A DNA stretch of 64,000 nucleotides from NCBI GenBank assembly GCA_016719105.1, contig JADKAQ010000004.1, forward strand, positions 372,001-436,000. The letters run 5' to 3'. This DNA is from Gemmatimonadota bacterium. Its GTDB lineage: Bacteria > Gemmatimonadota > Gemmatimonadetes > Gemmatimonadales > Gemmatimonadaceae. The notes below the pieces were generated by a model, which saw nothing but the letters and a program-made list of their open reading frames with translations, was not told the DNA's origin and made no database searches. This document shows positions 54,229 to 62,267 of this stretch, one piece after another; position 1 is the first letter of the stretch; the number at the start of each line of letters is the position of its first letter. The translations under genes and the position numbers were made by a program.

Positions 54229-54600
54229 TCAGGGGCGCACTTCGTCTTCCCCGCGGTAGATGCACCCCGAGGTACAGGTCTCCCGGACCTGAATTTCGGC
54301 CAAGCCGGGCAATGTCGGGACGAGCGCACGCCAGATCCACCGGGCGAGCACCTCGCTGGTCGGATTCTCCAGCCCCGGGACGTCGTTGAGATAGCGATGA
54401 TCGAGCCGGTCGTGGATAGGGGAGAACGCTTGCTTGATGTCGGCGAAGTCCATGACCCACCCCGACTCGTCGCCGATGGCCCCCTCGACCGTCACGCGCA
54501 CGAGGAACGAATGCCCGTGCAGCCGAGCGCACTTGTGCCCCGGCGGGACGTTGGGAAGCCGGTGCGCGGACTCGAAGCTGAATTCCTTGAAGACCAGCAT
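54229..54600 (-). CDS. queD: 6-carboxy-5,6,7,8-tetrahydropterin synthase
   Basis: A 123-aa protein, the normal length. The zinc ligands are His13, His28 and His30 (SAHRLPNVPPGHKCARLHGH) and the catalytic Cys is Cys24. ETCTSGCIYRGE closes it. It turns dihydroneopterin triphosphate into carboxytetrahydropterin, the first committed step toward preQ0 and queuosine. It shares strand with queE and queC, but a 206-bp repeat-filled gap separates it from queE, so it may have its own promoter. No GTP cyclohydrolase (folE) or queF is in view. Confidence 0.95.
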   Translation of the reverse strand: MLVFKEFSFESAHRLPNVPPGHKCARLHGHSFLVRVTVEGAIGDESGWVMDFADIKQAFSPIHDRLDHRYLNDVPGLENPTSEVLARWIWRALVPTLPGLAEIQVRETCTSGCIYRGEDEVRP

Positions 54601-54603
54601 CTT

Positions 54604-54651
54604 GGGAAGACGGGAAGACGGGAAGACGGGAAGACGGGAAGACGGGAAGAC
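54604..54651. repeat. GGGAAGAC octamer array, six perfect units
   Basis: Six uninterrupted identical 8-bp units, the longest array of this family in the window, in the gap between queD and queE. Confidence 0.95.
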
Positions 54652-54730
54652 GTGCAGGCGGGGAGCTCGACGTCGGAGGGGTTCGACGATTCAGCCGGCG
54701 CACGCCCTGGTGGAAACCACGCACTGCACC

Positions 54731-54778
54731 GGACACTACGCCGGACACCGCACCAAACACCACACCGGACACCACATC
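54731..54778. repeat. 12-bp tandem repeat, four imperfect units
   Basis: Units GGACACTACGCC, GGACACCGCACC, AAACACCACACC and GGACACCACATC follow one another. Found in the same queE-queD gap as the octamer array but unrelated to it in sequence. Confidence 0.8.
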
Positions 54779-54806
54779 AGACGTCCGAGAAACCCTGCGC
54801 GTCTCG

Positions 54807-55436
54807 CTACCGCAGGCCCAGGGACTTGTGCGTTTGCATGCTCAGGTGCCACTGCGGGTGCGCGAGGCAGTAGGCGATCGCCGCGGCGGTGTTCTCCTGC
54901 ACGGCGGGGCCGTCCATCGGTTGCAGCGAGAAGTGGCGGAAGGGGTAGTGGATGAACCGATCGGGCGGGGCATCCGGCTGCGGGTAGACAAGCTTGAGCT
55001 CGTTCCCTGCCGCCAGGAGCAACGGCGTTTCGCCCTTGGGGCTGACGCAGATCCAGTCGACCCCCGGCGGCGCGGGCTGTGTGCCGTTCGTCTCCACGCC
55101 CACCTCGAAGCCGGCGCCGTGAAAGGCGCGCACCGCCGCCTCGTCCAGCTGCAACAACGGCTCGCCGCCCGTGCACACCACGTACGGGCGCCCGCCACTC
55201 CCCGCCGGCCAGTGGCGGCGCACCGCCTCGGCCAGCGCGGCCGCCGTCGCGAACTTGCCGCCGTCCGGGCCCACCCCCACGAAGTCGGTGTCGCAGAAGC
55301 GGCAGGCCGCCGTCGCACGGTCCTCCTCGCGCCCGGTCCACAGGTTGCAGCCGGCGAACCGGCAGAAGACGGCCGGTCGCCCGGCGTGCACCCCCTCGCC
55401 CTGCAGGGTGTAGAAGATCTCCTTGACGGTGTACAT
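54807..55436 (-). CDS. queE: 7-carboxy-7-deazaguanine synthase (radical SAM)
   Basis: A 209-aa protein. The iron-sulfur ligands are Cys30, Cys45 and Cys48, the CX14CX2C spacing of the QueE family rather than CX3CX2C. The GGE motif (VCTGGEPLLQLDE) binds SAM. It converts carboxytetrahydropterin to carboxydeazaguanine. Its start is six bases after the queC stop, so the pair is co-transcribed. Confidence 0.95.
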   Translation of the reverse strand: MYTVKEIFYTLQGEGVHAGRPAVFCRFAGCNLWTGREEDRATAACRFCDTDFVGVGPDGGKFATAAALAEAVRRHWPAGSGGRPYVVCTGGEPLLQLDEAAVRAFHGAGFEVGVETNGTQPAPPGVDWICVSPKGETPLLLAAGNELKLVYPQPDAPPDRFIHYPFRHFSLQPMDGPAVQENTAAAIAYCLAHPQWHLSMQTHKSLGLR

Positions 55437-55442
55437 GAGCGC

Positions 55443-56201
55443 TCAGGACGGGATGCGGGAGAGCGCGGACGGGTCGTCGGGCGGCGATGTTTCCGCGCGA
55501 CCATCGGCGTAGCGGGTGGGGTCGGGGATCCCCGCTTCGGCAAAGCCCTTCATCCGCAGCTGGCAGGCGTCGCAATGGGCGCAGGCGGCGCCGTCGGGCG
55601 AGGGATCGTAGCAGCTGGTCGTGAGCGCATAGTCCACGCCTAACGACTTTCCCAGCTCGATGATCTGCCGCTTCGTGAGGTCGATCAGCGGCGTGCGGAT
55701 CGTGACCGGGCGCGTCCCTTCCACGCCGGCGCGCGTTGCCAGGTTGGCCATGCGCTCGTACGCCGCGATGTACGCCGGGCGACAGTCGGGATAGCCGCTG
55801 TAGTCCAGTGCGTTCACCCCGATGAAGATCTCCCCGGCCTCCAGCACCTCGGCCCACGCCAGCGCAAACGAGAGGAAGATCGTGTTGCGCGCCGGGACAT
55901 AGGTGATGGGGATGTCGGCGCCGCCGTCGTCGAGCGGACGATCCTTCGGGACCGCCACGTTGGACGTCAGCGCCGAGCCGCCGAACATGCGCAGGTCGAT
56001 CTCGGCGATCACGTGCTCGGCCACGCCGTACTGCTGCGCCACGCGCTGCGCCGCGGCGATCTCCGCGCCGTGCCGCTGCCCGTAGCGGAACGAGAGCGCA
56101 TGCACGGCGTACCCCTCGCGTTGCGCCAGGGCGAGCAGGGTGGTGGAGTCGAGGCCGCCACTCAACAGGAGGACGGCGCGAGGCGAGGATTGGCTAGGCA
56201 C
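55443..56201 (-). CDS. queC: 7-cyano-7-deazaguanine synthase
   Basis: A 252-aa protein. The ATP-pyrophosphatase loop is SGGLDSTT (14-21). The zinc site near the C-terminus is CAHCDAC with an earlier Cys (SCYDPSPDGAAC). YVPARNTIFLSFALAWAE is typical. It makes preQ0 from carboxydeazaguanine with ATP and ammonia. It is the first gene of the queC-queE pair. I see no preQ1 riboswitch-like pseudoknot in the 150 bp upstream. Confidence 0.96.
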   Translation of the reverse strand: MPSQSSPRAVLLLSGGLDSTTLLALAQREGYAVHALSFRYGQRHGAEIAAAQRVAQQYGVAEHVIAEIDLRMFGGSALTSNVAVPKDRPLDDGGADIPITYVPARNTIFLSFALAWAEVLEAGEIFIGVNALDYSGYPDCRPAYIAAYERMANLATRAGVEGTRPVTIRTPLIDLTKRQIIELGKSLGVDYALTTSCYDPSPDGAACAHCDACQLRMKGFAEAGIPDPTRYADGRAETSPPDDPSALSRIPS

Positions 56202-56355
56202 GTGATGACGGCGGTGTTAATCTCTCGAAGCTAGAAGCCATCTCACGAATAGTCGACGGCGCGTGATCGGCGCAGGACCCCGACGCGCCGACGACCGTTC
56301 GTGCGATCCCCGCCATTGCTCGTCCCCTCCGTCTCCACGCCGCGAGAGCCTGATC

Positions 56356-57173
56356 GTGCACCGACCCCGCCGCCACACCTCGCTCGCCCTCGCCGCCCTC
56401 TCGCTCCTCGCCGCGGTCGTCGGCACCGGCTGCGCCAAGCCAGCGGTCGCCCCCCCCGCCGCCCCCGTCGTCGCCCCCCCGCTGCCCCCGATGGGCGTAC
56501 CGTGCTCAAGGCGATGAACGATCGCTACATCGGCAAGTGGTACATGACGCTCACGTACAAGCAGAACGTCAGCATCATCGGCCAGAACGGGCGTGAGACG
56601 CGGCAGGTGTGGAACCAGTACGTCACCCTGCCGGGCCGGCAGCGCATCGACTACGTCCCGCTCACCTCCAAAAGCGGCGTGCTGTACGCCGACGGCCGGC
56701 TCTACTCGTTCACCAACGGCAAGCCGGCCAATACGCAGCCCGGGTGGCATCCGCTCCTCGTCCTCACCGGCGATGCCTACACGCAGATGGTCGACACGAC
56801 GGCGATGCAGCTCGACTCGTTGGGCTTCGACCTCTCCATCGCCCGCAAGGATCGATGGGAGGGGCGCGAGATGTGGGTCGTCGGCGCCGCGGCGGGCGAC
56901 AGCACCCGCTCGCAGTTCTGGGTCGATACCGATTCGCTCCTCGTGCGCCGCATCCTCGTGCGCGAGACGCGCGCCGGACGCACCACCGTCAACGAGACGC
57001 GCTACCTCAACTTCAAGGCCGTCGCCGGCTACCCGGTGGCCCACAGCATGCGCGCCTATCGCGACGGCCGCCTCTACTTCCGCGGTGAATCGAGCAACGT
57101 GCGGGAAGGCGAGCGGCTCCCGGTGGAGCTCTTCGAACCCCAGAGCTGGGCCACCTCGCAGCTCAAGCGTTAG
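56356..57173 (+). pseudogene. Lipoprotein gene split by a frameshift at poly-C tracts
   Basis: GTG 56356 opens a lipoprotein signal (SLALAALSLLAAVVGTGC, lipobox) followed by a Pro/Ala/Val linker. That frame ends at a TGA at about 56515. The rest (VLKAMNDRYIGKWYMTLTYK to the stop at 57173, about 220 codons) continues in the adjacent frame and has no start or signal of its own. One extra C in the tracts at 56450-56489 would fuse them into a protein of about 272 aa. The domain has the look of a LolA-like outer-membrane lipoprotein fold (YVTLPGRQRIDYVPLTSKSG; RYLNFKAVAGYPVAHSMRAY). It could be an assembly error, a recent mutation or a phase-variable gene. Coding character remains strong on both sides. 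Confidence 0.7.
56450..56489. repeat. Cluster of C-tracts (C8, C5, C7, C5) inside the lipoprotein linker
   Basis: Homopolymer C runs at 56450-56457, 56462-56466, 56474-56480 and 56485-56489. The frameshift of the gene falls at or just after them. Confidence 0.85.
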
Positions 57174-57278
57174 GCAGTCGCCCCACGCGACGGCGGGGCG
57201 CACTCGCCCCGCGCACTCGCCACGCCCGTTCGCCCAGGCCGCGCCTGCGTGCGCGGCGTCTGGCTGGGCTGCGTCTAC

Positions 57279-58994
57279 CTACGCCGCGTCGGCGCGCAGC
57301 GCGCCCACCAGCTCGCGCAGCTGCATGCTTCCCTGCAAGAGCTGCGTCGAGGCGGAACTCATCTGCTCGCACGCCGCGCTCTGCTCCTGCGTCGAGGCAC
57401 TCACCTGCTGCGCGGCGGCCGCATACCCCTCGGCCGTGCGGGCCACCGACTGCACGCTGCGCGCGGCCGAGGCCACGATGTGCGCGTTGCGCTCCGCCTT
57501 CTCGGCGGCGCCGCCCGCCGCGGTGCGCGTGCGTCCGGCCGCGTCGGTGATGCTGTCCAGCGCGGCGTCGACGTTGCGCGAGACGCCCTCGATCTCCTCC
57601 ACCTGCGACACGCCGGCCTCCATGGCGCGCGTCGTCGACCCGACGCGCGCGGTGACCACGCGCGTGAGGCGCACCACGTCGTCGGCCGCCACCTGCGCCT
57701 GCTCGGCCAGCTTGCGCACCTCGTCGGCCACGACCCCAAAGCCGCGCCCCGCCTCGCCGGCGCGCGCCGCCTCGATGGCCGCGTTCAGCGCCAGCAAGTC
57801 GGTCTGTTCGGCGATGCGTCCCACCGAGGCGACCAGCTTGTTGATGTCCTCCGCCGTCGCGTTGAGCGCATCCACTTCCGACGCCGCCTCGCGCACCGTC
57901 TCGCGCACCGTCGTCAGGATCCCTAACGAGCGGGCGAGCTCGAGCCGCTTGGCGCGCGCGGTCTCCTCGATCGCGGCGGCGAGCGCCGTCAGTTCCTCGG
58001 CGCTGAGCACGACGTCGTCGGCGTTGGTGCGAATGGCACGCAACGCATCATCGATGGCGCGTAGCTGCCGCACCTGACTCTCGGCGCCAGTCGAGATCTC
58101 GGTCATCGACGACGCCATCTGGTTGGACGACGCCGAAATCTGCTCCGAAACGTTGGCCAGGTCGCGCGCCGAGTGGGCGACGTCGTTGGCCGTGTTCGTC
58201 GTGACGGAGACCACGCGCGACAGTGAGGCCGACGTCGAGTTCATCGCGTCCGCGAGCTCGCGGAACTCGCCCGGAAGGTCGCCATCCACGCGATTGGCAA
58301 AGTCCCCCGCGCTCAGCGCCCGCGCCTGCTGCGCGAGCTGCCGAAGCGGACGCGCGATCCAGGTGACCGTGCTGAACACCACGAGGAGCCCCAGCAGCAC
58401 CGCCACGCCCATGATCAGCAAGACCCACGTCCCTCGTTGCTGCGCATCGCGACGCAGCTTGAGCGACGCCGCATCGACGCCGCGTGCCTTGAGCGTGGCC
58501 AGCTGTCGCACGTCCGCGAGCAGCGGATCGACGCCGGCACGCGCCGCATTCCCCTCGGCGAACGCCGCGTCGCGGCGCCCAAGATCGGCCAGTCGATGGG
58601 CGCGGGCATAGCGCACCTCGATGTCGGACAGCCGCGCATCGATCGACGCCACAAGCGACATCTCGCGCGCTCCCTGTCCGTGCAGCAGGTTCATGGCGCG
58701 CTGCGCAGCGTGCGATTCGCGGGAGAGGCGCAGGAAGTCACCGCGAGCCAGGGTGTCGCGCGTCTCGAGGTAACGCTGCGCGGCCGCGAGCTCCTGGGTC
58801 ACCGCTCCCGACAGTCGCGACGACAGCTGCGCGTCCTGCTGCACCGTCTCCAGCGTCTCGCCGATCACGTCGGACATGCGCATGATGGCGGCGCGCCCGG
58901 CGAGGCCGGCGGCGCAGAACAGCGCGACGAGCAGCGAGAAGCTCACCAGCAGTCGCTGGCGAATGCTCTGGAAGCGCACCACGCGATCGATCAT
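57279..58994 (-). CDS. Methyl-accepting chemotaxis protein
   Basis: A 571-aa protein. Two transmembrane helices (LLVSFSLLVALFCAAGLAG at about 14-32 and WVLLIMGVAVLLGLLVVFST near 190) bracket a four-helix-type periplasmic sensor. A HAMP domain follows, then a long coiled coil with the signaling tip EQTDLLALNAAIEAARAGEA and GRGFGVVADEVRKLAEQ intact. It should signal to CheA/CheW, which are not in the window. ATG 58994 overlaps the stop of the binding-protein gene (ATGA), so the two are translationally coupled. The C-terminus lacks a CheR-binding pentapeptide. Confidence 0.93.
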   Translation of the reverse strand: MIDRVVRFQSIRQRLLVSFSLLVALFCAAGLAGRAAIMRMSDVIGETLETVQQDAQLSSRLSGAVTQELAAAQRYLETRDTLARGDFLRLSRESHAAQRAMNLLHGQGAREMSLVASIDARLSDIEVRYARAHRLADLGRRDAAFAEGNAARAGVDPLLADVRQLATLKARGVDAASLKLRRDAQQRGTWVLLIMGVAVLLGLLVVFSTVTWIARPLRQLAQQARALSAGDFANRVDGDLPGEFRELADAMNSTSASLSRVVSVTTNTANDVAHSARDLANVSEQISASSNQMASSMTEISTGAESQVRQLRAIDDALRAIRTNADDVVLSAEELTALAAAIEETARAKRLELARSLGILTTVRETVREAASEVDALNATAEDINKLVASVGRIAEQTDLLALNAAIEAARAGEAGRGFGVVADEVRKLAEQAQVAADDVVRLTRVVTARVGSTTRAMEAGVSQVEEIEGVSRNVDAALDSITDAAGRTRTAAGGAAEKAERNAHIVASAARSVQSVARTAEGYAAAAQQVSASTQEQSAACEQMSSASTQLLQGSMQLRELVGALRADAA

Positions 58995-60112
58995 GCGCCG
59001 CTCCCTCCGTCGATGACGAGCGTGCCCCTGCGCACGCGCGTCATCACGTAACCCTTGCCGACCACATCGCCGGTGGGGAAGAACGAGATCGGCCCGGTGA
59101 CGCCGGGAAAGGCCGTCTCACGCGTCCGCGAGGCGAGCCACTGCCGCACCTCGCGACGGGAGGCTCCGCCCTCGGCAATCGCGCGCGCGACCAGGCGCGT
59201 GGCATCGTAGGCCAACGCAGCATTGCCGTCCGGGGCGACCCCGAAGCGGCGATGGAACGTCGCGGCGAACTGTTGAACCTCGGGGCGCGGGTCCTGTGCC
59301 GTGAACGGCGCCCCCACCATCGCCCCTTCGGCGAGCGCGGTGTCGCGCACGATCCCCGTCCAGCCGTCGCTCCCCAGGAAGGCCGCCTTCACCTGCTGTC
59401 GGCGCGCCTCGCGCAGGACGGCGAGCCCCGAGGCTTCGGTTCCGGCGACGAAGACCACGTCAGGGGAGCGTTGGGCGATCCACGCGAGGAACGGCTCCAC
59501 GTTGCTGCTGGCCTCCGAGGGGATCGGGTCGTTCGCGACGATGAGTCCGCCGAAGTTGCGTTCGAACGACTCGGCGAGCCCGCGTCCGTACGCATTGTTC
59601 TCGTAGAGGATCGCCGCTTTTCGGAAGCCCTGCGCACGCGCGTGCCGCGCGAGGTCGAGCCCGTTGACCGAGTCGCTGGAGATGACGCGAAAGACCCACG
59701 GCGAGACGCCGGTGAGGTCCGGGGTGGATGCCGTCGTCGAGACGGCGGGGAGCCCGCCATCGTACACGCGGGCGGCGGCGATCATCGTCCCCGAGTTCAC
59801 GTGCCCGACCACGGCGACGACCTTCGGGTCGCCCACGAACTCGGACGCGATCGCCACGGCGCGCGTCCCGTCGCCCTTGTCGTTGCGCAGCACGATGCGC
59901 AGCGGTCGCCCACGCACCCCGCCTTCCTGGTTGATCTGCTCGATGGCGAGGTCGATCCCTCGCTTGTTCATCTCGCCGTAGGCGGCGTCCCAATTGCCGG
60001 CAGCTGCAATCAGCACCCCGTCGGCCGACGAGGCACAGGCAGTCAATGCCGTGAGCGCCGCGGTCGCGAAGACCCGGCGGAGCGATCCGGAAAAATGCAG
60101 AGGGCGTCCCAC
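58991..60112 (-). CDS. Leu/Ile/Val-type periplasmic ligand-binding lipoprotein (Peripla_BP_6)
   Basis: About 373 aa. GTG 60112 gives a clean lipoprotein signal (RRVFATAALTALTAC). The binding-protein core has GNWDAAYGEMNKRGIDLAIE, VVAVVGHVNSGTMIAAARVY and ILYENNAYGRGLAESFERNF. The family captures amino acids, amides or aromatic acids. No LivHMGF transporter genes are nearby. Instead, the stop overlaps the start of a chemoreceptor gene, so it may feed the receptor rather than a transporter. A longer start at 60145 is possible, but it would read through the hairpin at 60102-60127. Confidence 0.88.
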   Translation of the reverse strand: MGRPLHFSGSLRRVFATAALTALTACASSADGVLIAAAGNWDAAYGEMNKRGIDLAIEQINQEGGVRGRPLRIVLRNDKGDGTRAVAIASEFVGDPKVVAVVGHVNSGTMIAAARVYDGGLPAVSTTASTPDLTGVSPWVFRVISSDSVNGLDLARHARAQGFRKAAILYENNAYGRGLAESFERNFGGLIVANDPIPSEASSNVEPFLAWIAQRSPDVVFVAGTEASGLAVLREARRQQVKAAFLGSDGWTGIVRDTALAEGAMVGAPFTAQDPRPEVQQFAATFHRRFGVAPDGNAALAYDATRLVARAIAEGGASRREVRQWLASRTRETAFPGVTGPISFFPTGDVVGKGYVMTRVRRGTLVIDGGSGA

Positions 60113-60127
60113 ATGCGATGGACGCCC
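60091..60127 (-). terminator. Hairpin with T-run between aguA and the binding-protein gene
   Basis: GGGCGTCC pairs with GGACGCCC (60102-60109 and 60120-60127) around a 10-nt loop. On the minus strand a TTTTT run follows at 60095-60091. The hairpin covers the likely GTG start of the binding protein, so it may act as an attenuator or simply end aguA transcripts. Confidence 0.55.
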
Positions 60128-60176
60128 CCATGGGGGTGCGGGCAACGCCTCGCCCCCCGTGCGATTGTGACCTGCG

Positions 60177-61250
60177 TTACCGGGCCGGCGCCGGCTCCTG
60201 CTGGCTGAGGCAGTGCAGGGTGCCGAGCCCCCACACGAGGTCGACCGCGTGTATCCCGACGATGGCCCGGTCGGGGAAACACTCGGACAGGATATTGAGC
60301 GCCACCCGGTCGTTGACGTCGTTGAAGGTGGGGACCAGGACGACCCCGTTCCCGACGTAGAAGTTGGCGTAGCTCGCCGGGAGGCGTTGCCCGTCCATCA
60401 CGACCGCGCGTGGGTAGGGGAGTGTCACCACGCGCAGCTCGCCGCCGGCCGCCAAGGACAGCCGCCGCAGGTTGTCCGACGAGCGGAGGTGGTTGTCGTC
60501 CGCCGGGTCGGTCTCGTAGGCGAGCAGGACCGTCCCCTCGTCGATGAAACGCGCGATGTCGTCCACGTGCCCGTGCGTATCGTCGCCGACGCACCCCTCG
60601 CCCAGCCAGATCGTCTCCCGCACCCCGAGCGTCTCGCGAAAGACCTGCTCGTAGCCTTCGCGCGTGAGCCCCGGGTTGCGCTCCTGCACGGGTGAGAGCA
60701 GGCACTCCTCGGTCACCAGGAACAGCCCGGCACCATTGGTCTCGATCGCCCCGCCCTCGAGCACGACGCGTCCCGCGCCGTCGGGGCGCTGCGGCTCGAA
60801 GCGAGCAAGCCCGGTGATGGACTGGACCGCCGCTCCGACCTTGGCATCGAGGGCGTAGTTGTCGTACTTGGCCCAGGCGTTGAACTGCCAGTTGGCCAGG
60901 GCGACGTTGCCGTTGGCGTCGTGCACCGCGGTGGGGGCCGAGTCGCGCAGCCAGACACGGTCGTTAGGCACGACGTGCAGGCCGTACCCGGCGGGGTCGC
61001 AGTGGTGTGCCGCGAGCTTGGCGCGCGCGTCCTCGCGCACGTCCTCGTTGTGGCACAGGATCTCCACGCGCTCGTGCGTGTGCAGCGCGCGCACGATCTC
61101 CGCGTAGACCCACGGAATGGGTTCGAGCTTGCCCGGCCAATCCGGCTCGTGGTGCGGCCAGGCGATCCAGGTGGCGCGGTGCGGCTCCCACTCCGCGGGC
61201 ATGCGGTACGGGGGGACGGGAGACGGGAGACGGGAGTCGGGAGTGATCAT
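60177..61250 (-). CDS. aguA: Agmatine deiminase
   Basis: About 357 aa. It has the agmatine deiminase landmarks MPAEWEPHRATWIAWPHHEP, NDRVWLRDSAPTAV, EGGAIETNGAGLFLVTEEC, CVGDDTHGHVDDIARF and the catalytic Cys347 in GTLHCLSQQ. It hydrolyses agmatine to N-carbamoylputrescine and ammonia. ATG 61250 has GGGAG upstream and lies five bases after the aguB stop. Residues 3-13 are encoded by a GGGAGAC array, so ATG 61202 is a possible later start. Confidence 0.93.
   Translation of the reverse strand: MITPDSRLPSPVPPYRMPAEWEPHRATWIAWPHHEPDWPGKLEPIPWVYAEIVRALHTHERVEILCHNEDVREDARAKLAAHHCDPAGYGLHVVPNDRVWLRDSAPTAVHDANGNVALANWQFNAWAKYDNYALDAKVGAAVQSITGLARFEPQRPDGAGRVVLEGGAIETNGAGLFLVTEECLLSPVQERNPGLTREGYEQVFRETLGVRETIWLGEGCVGDDTHGHVDDIARFIDEGTVLLAYETDPADDNHLRSSDNLRRLSLAAGGELRVVTLPYPRAVVMDGQRLPASYANFYVGNGVVLVPTFNDVNDRVALNILSECFPDRAIVGIHAVDLVWGLGTLHCLSQQEPAPAR
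61218..61245. repeat. GGGAGAC-type heptamer array at the aguA 5' end
   Basis: Four 7-bp units, two perfect GGGAGAC and two with one change each. If aguA starts at 61250, they encode Asp-Ser-Arg-Leu-Pro-Ser-type residues. Likely related to the octamer arrays. Confidence 0.7.
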
Positions 61251-61254
61251 GGCG

Positions 61255-62187
61255 CTACGCTCCCAGGTATCGCGAGAGGATTCCGCCATACGCATCCACC
61301 CGTCGATCGCGCAGGAACGGCCAGTTGCGCCGCGTCTCCTCGATCAGCGCCGGGTCGCAGCGCGCCACGAGCACCGACGGGTCGGTCCCCGCCTCGGCGA
61401 GCACGCGACCAAACGGATCGTAGATGACCGACTGCCCGAAGAACTCGATGCCCTCGGTCCCGGGGTGCGCCTCGAAGCCGGCGCGATTGGGGGCCGCCAC
61501 GAAGACGCCGTTGGCGATCGCGTGCGATCGCTGGATCGTGCGCCACGCCGTGACCTGCGCGTCGCCGAACGTCGCCTTCTCGCCCGGATGCCAGCCGATG
61601 GCCGTGGGGTAGAACAGGACGTCGGCGCCTAACAACGCGGTGATGCGCGCTCCCTCGGGGTACCACTGGTCCCAGCAGATCAGGACGCCGATGGTGCCGT
61701 AGCGCGTCTTCCACACGCGGAAGCCGTTCGAATCGGCCGAGCGCGCGGGATCGCGCATCGCGGTGTCGGCGGCGTCACCCGGGGTGAAGTAGTACTTCTC
61801 CTCGAAGAGCGGGTCGTGCGGGATGTGCATCTTGCGATACACGCCCAGCAGCGAGCCGTCGGCGTCGATCACGGCGGCGGAGTTGCGATAGAGCCCGGCG
61901 GCCTGCCGCTCGTAGATCGGCACGACGAGGACTACTGCGAGCTCACGCGCGAGCGCCTGCATGCGCTCGGTGGTGGGGCCCGGAATCGGCTCCGCCAGGT
62001 CGAACCAGTTGATGTCGAGCGACTTGCAGAAGTACGGGGCGTTGAACAGCTCCTGCAGGCAGATCACCTGCGCGCCGCGCGCGTGTGCGCTGCGGACGCC
62101 GGCGATGGCGCGGGCGACGTTCTCCTCGAGGTCGCGCGAGCCGGCGATCTCCTGCACGAGACCGACGGTGAACGGGGCGTTTGGCAT
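61255..62187 (-). CDS. aguB: N-carbamoylputrescine amidase
   Basis: A 310-aa nitrilase-fold protein. The catalytic triad is Glu46 (CLQELFN), Lys119 (VYRKMHIP) and Cys171 (VLICWDQWYPE). DPLFEEKYYFTPGD and the tail FLRDRRVDAYGGILSRYLG are typical of AguB. It cuts N-carbamoylputrescine to putrescine, CO2 and ammonia, using the product of AguA encoded five bases downstream. Together they make the bacterial/plant-type agmatine route to putrescine. The arginine decarboxylase (speA) that would supply agmatine is not in the window. Confidence 0.95.
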   Translation of the reverse strand: MPNAPFTVGLVQEIAGSRDLEENVARAIAGVRSAHARGAQVICLQELFNAPYFCKSLDINWFDLAEPIPGPTTERMQALARELAVVLVVPIYERQAAGLYRNSAAVIDADGSLLGVYRKMHIPHDPLFEEKYYFTPGDAADTAMRDPARSADSNGFRVWKTRYGTIGVLICWDQWYPEGARITALLGADVLFYPTAIGWHPGEKATFGDAQVTAWRTIQRSHAIANGVFVAAPNRAGFEAHPGTEGIEFFGQSVIYDPFGRVLAEAGTDPSVLVARCDPALIEETRRNWPFLRDRRVDAYGGILSRYLGA

Positions 62188-62267
62188 GCGCGGAAACTAC
62201 TGGCCACGGCGCGAACCTCCAACGTCCCGCGACGAGGGCGCGCCGCCGCCGTTGGCGTCGCGCCCCG

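Noticed and set aside
56202..56355. PreQ1 riboswitch before queC
   Set aside because: No short pseudoknot with an A-rich tail could be found, and preQ0 genes in this group often lack one.
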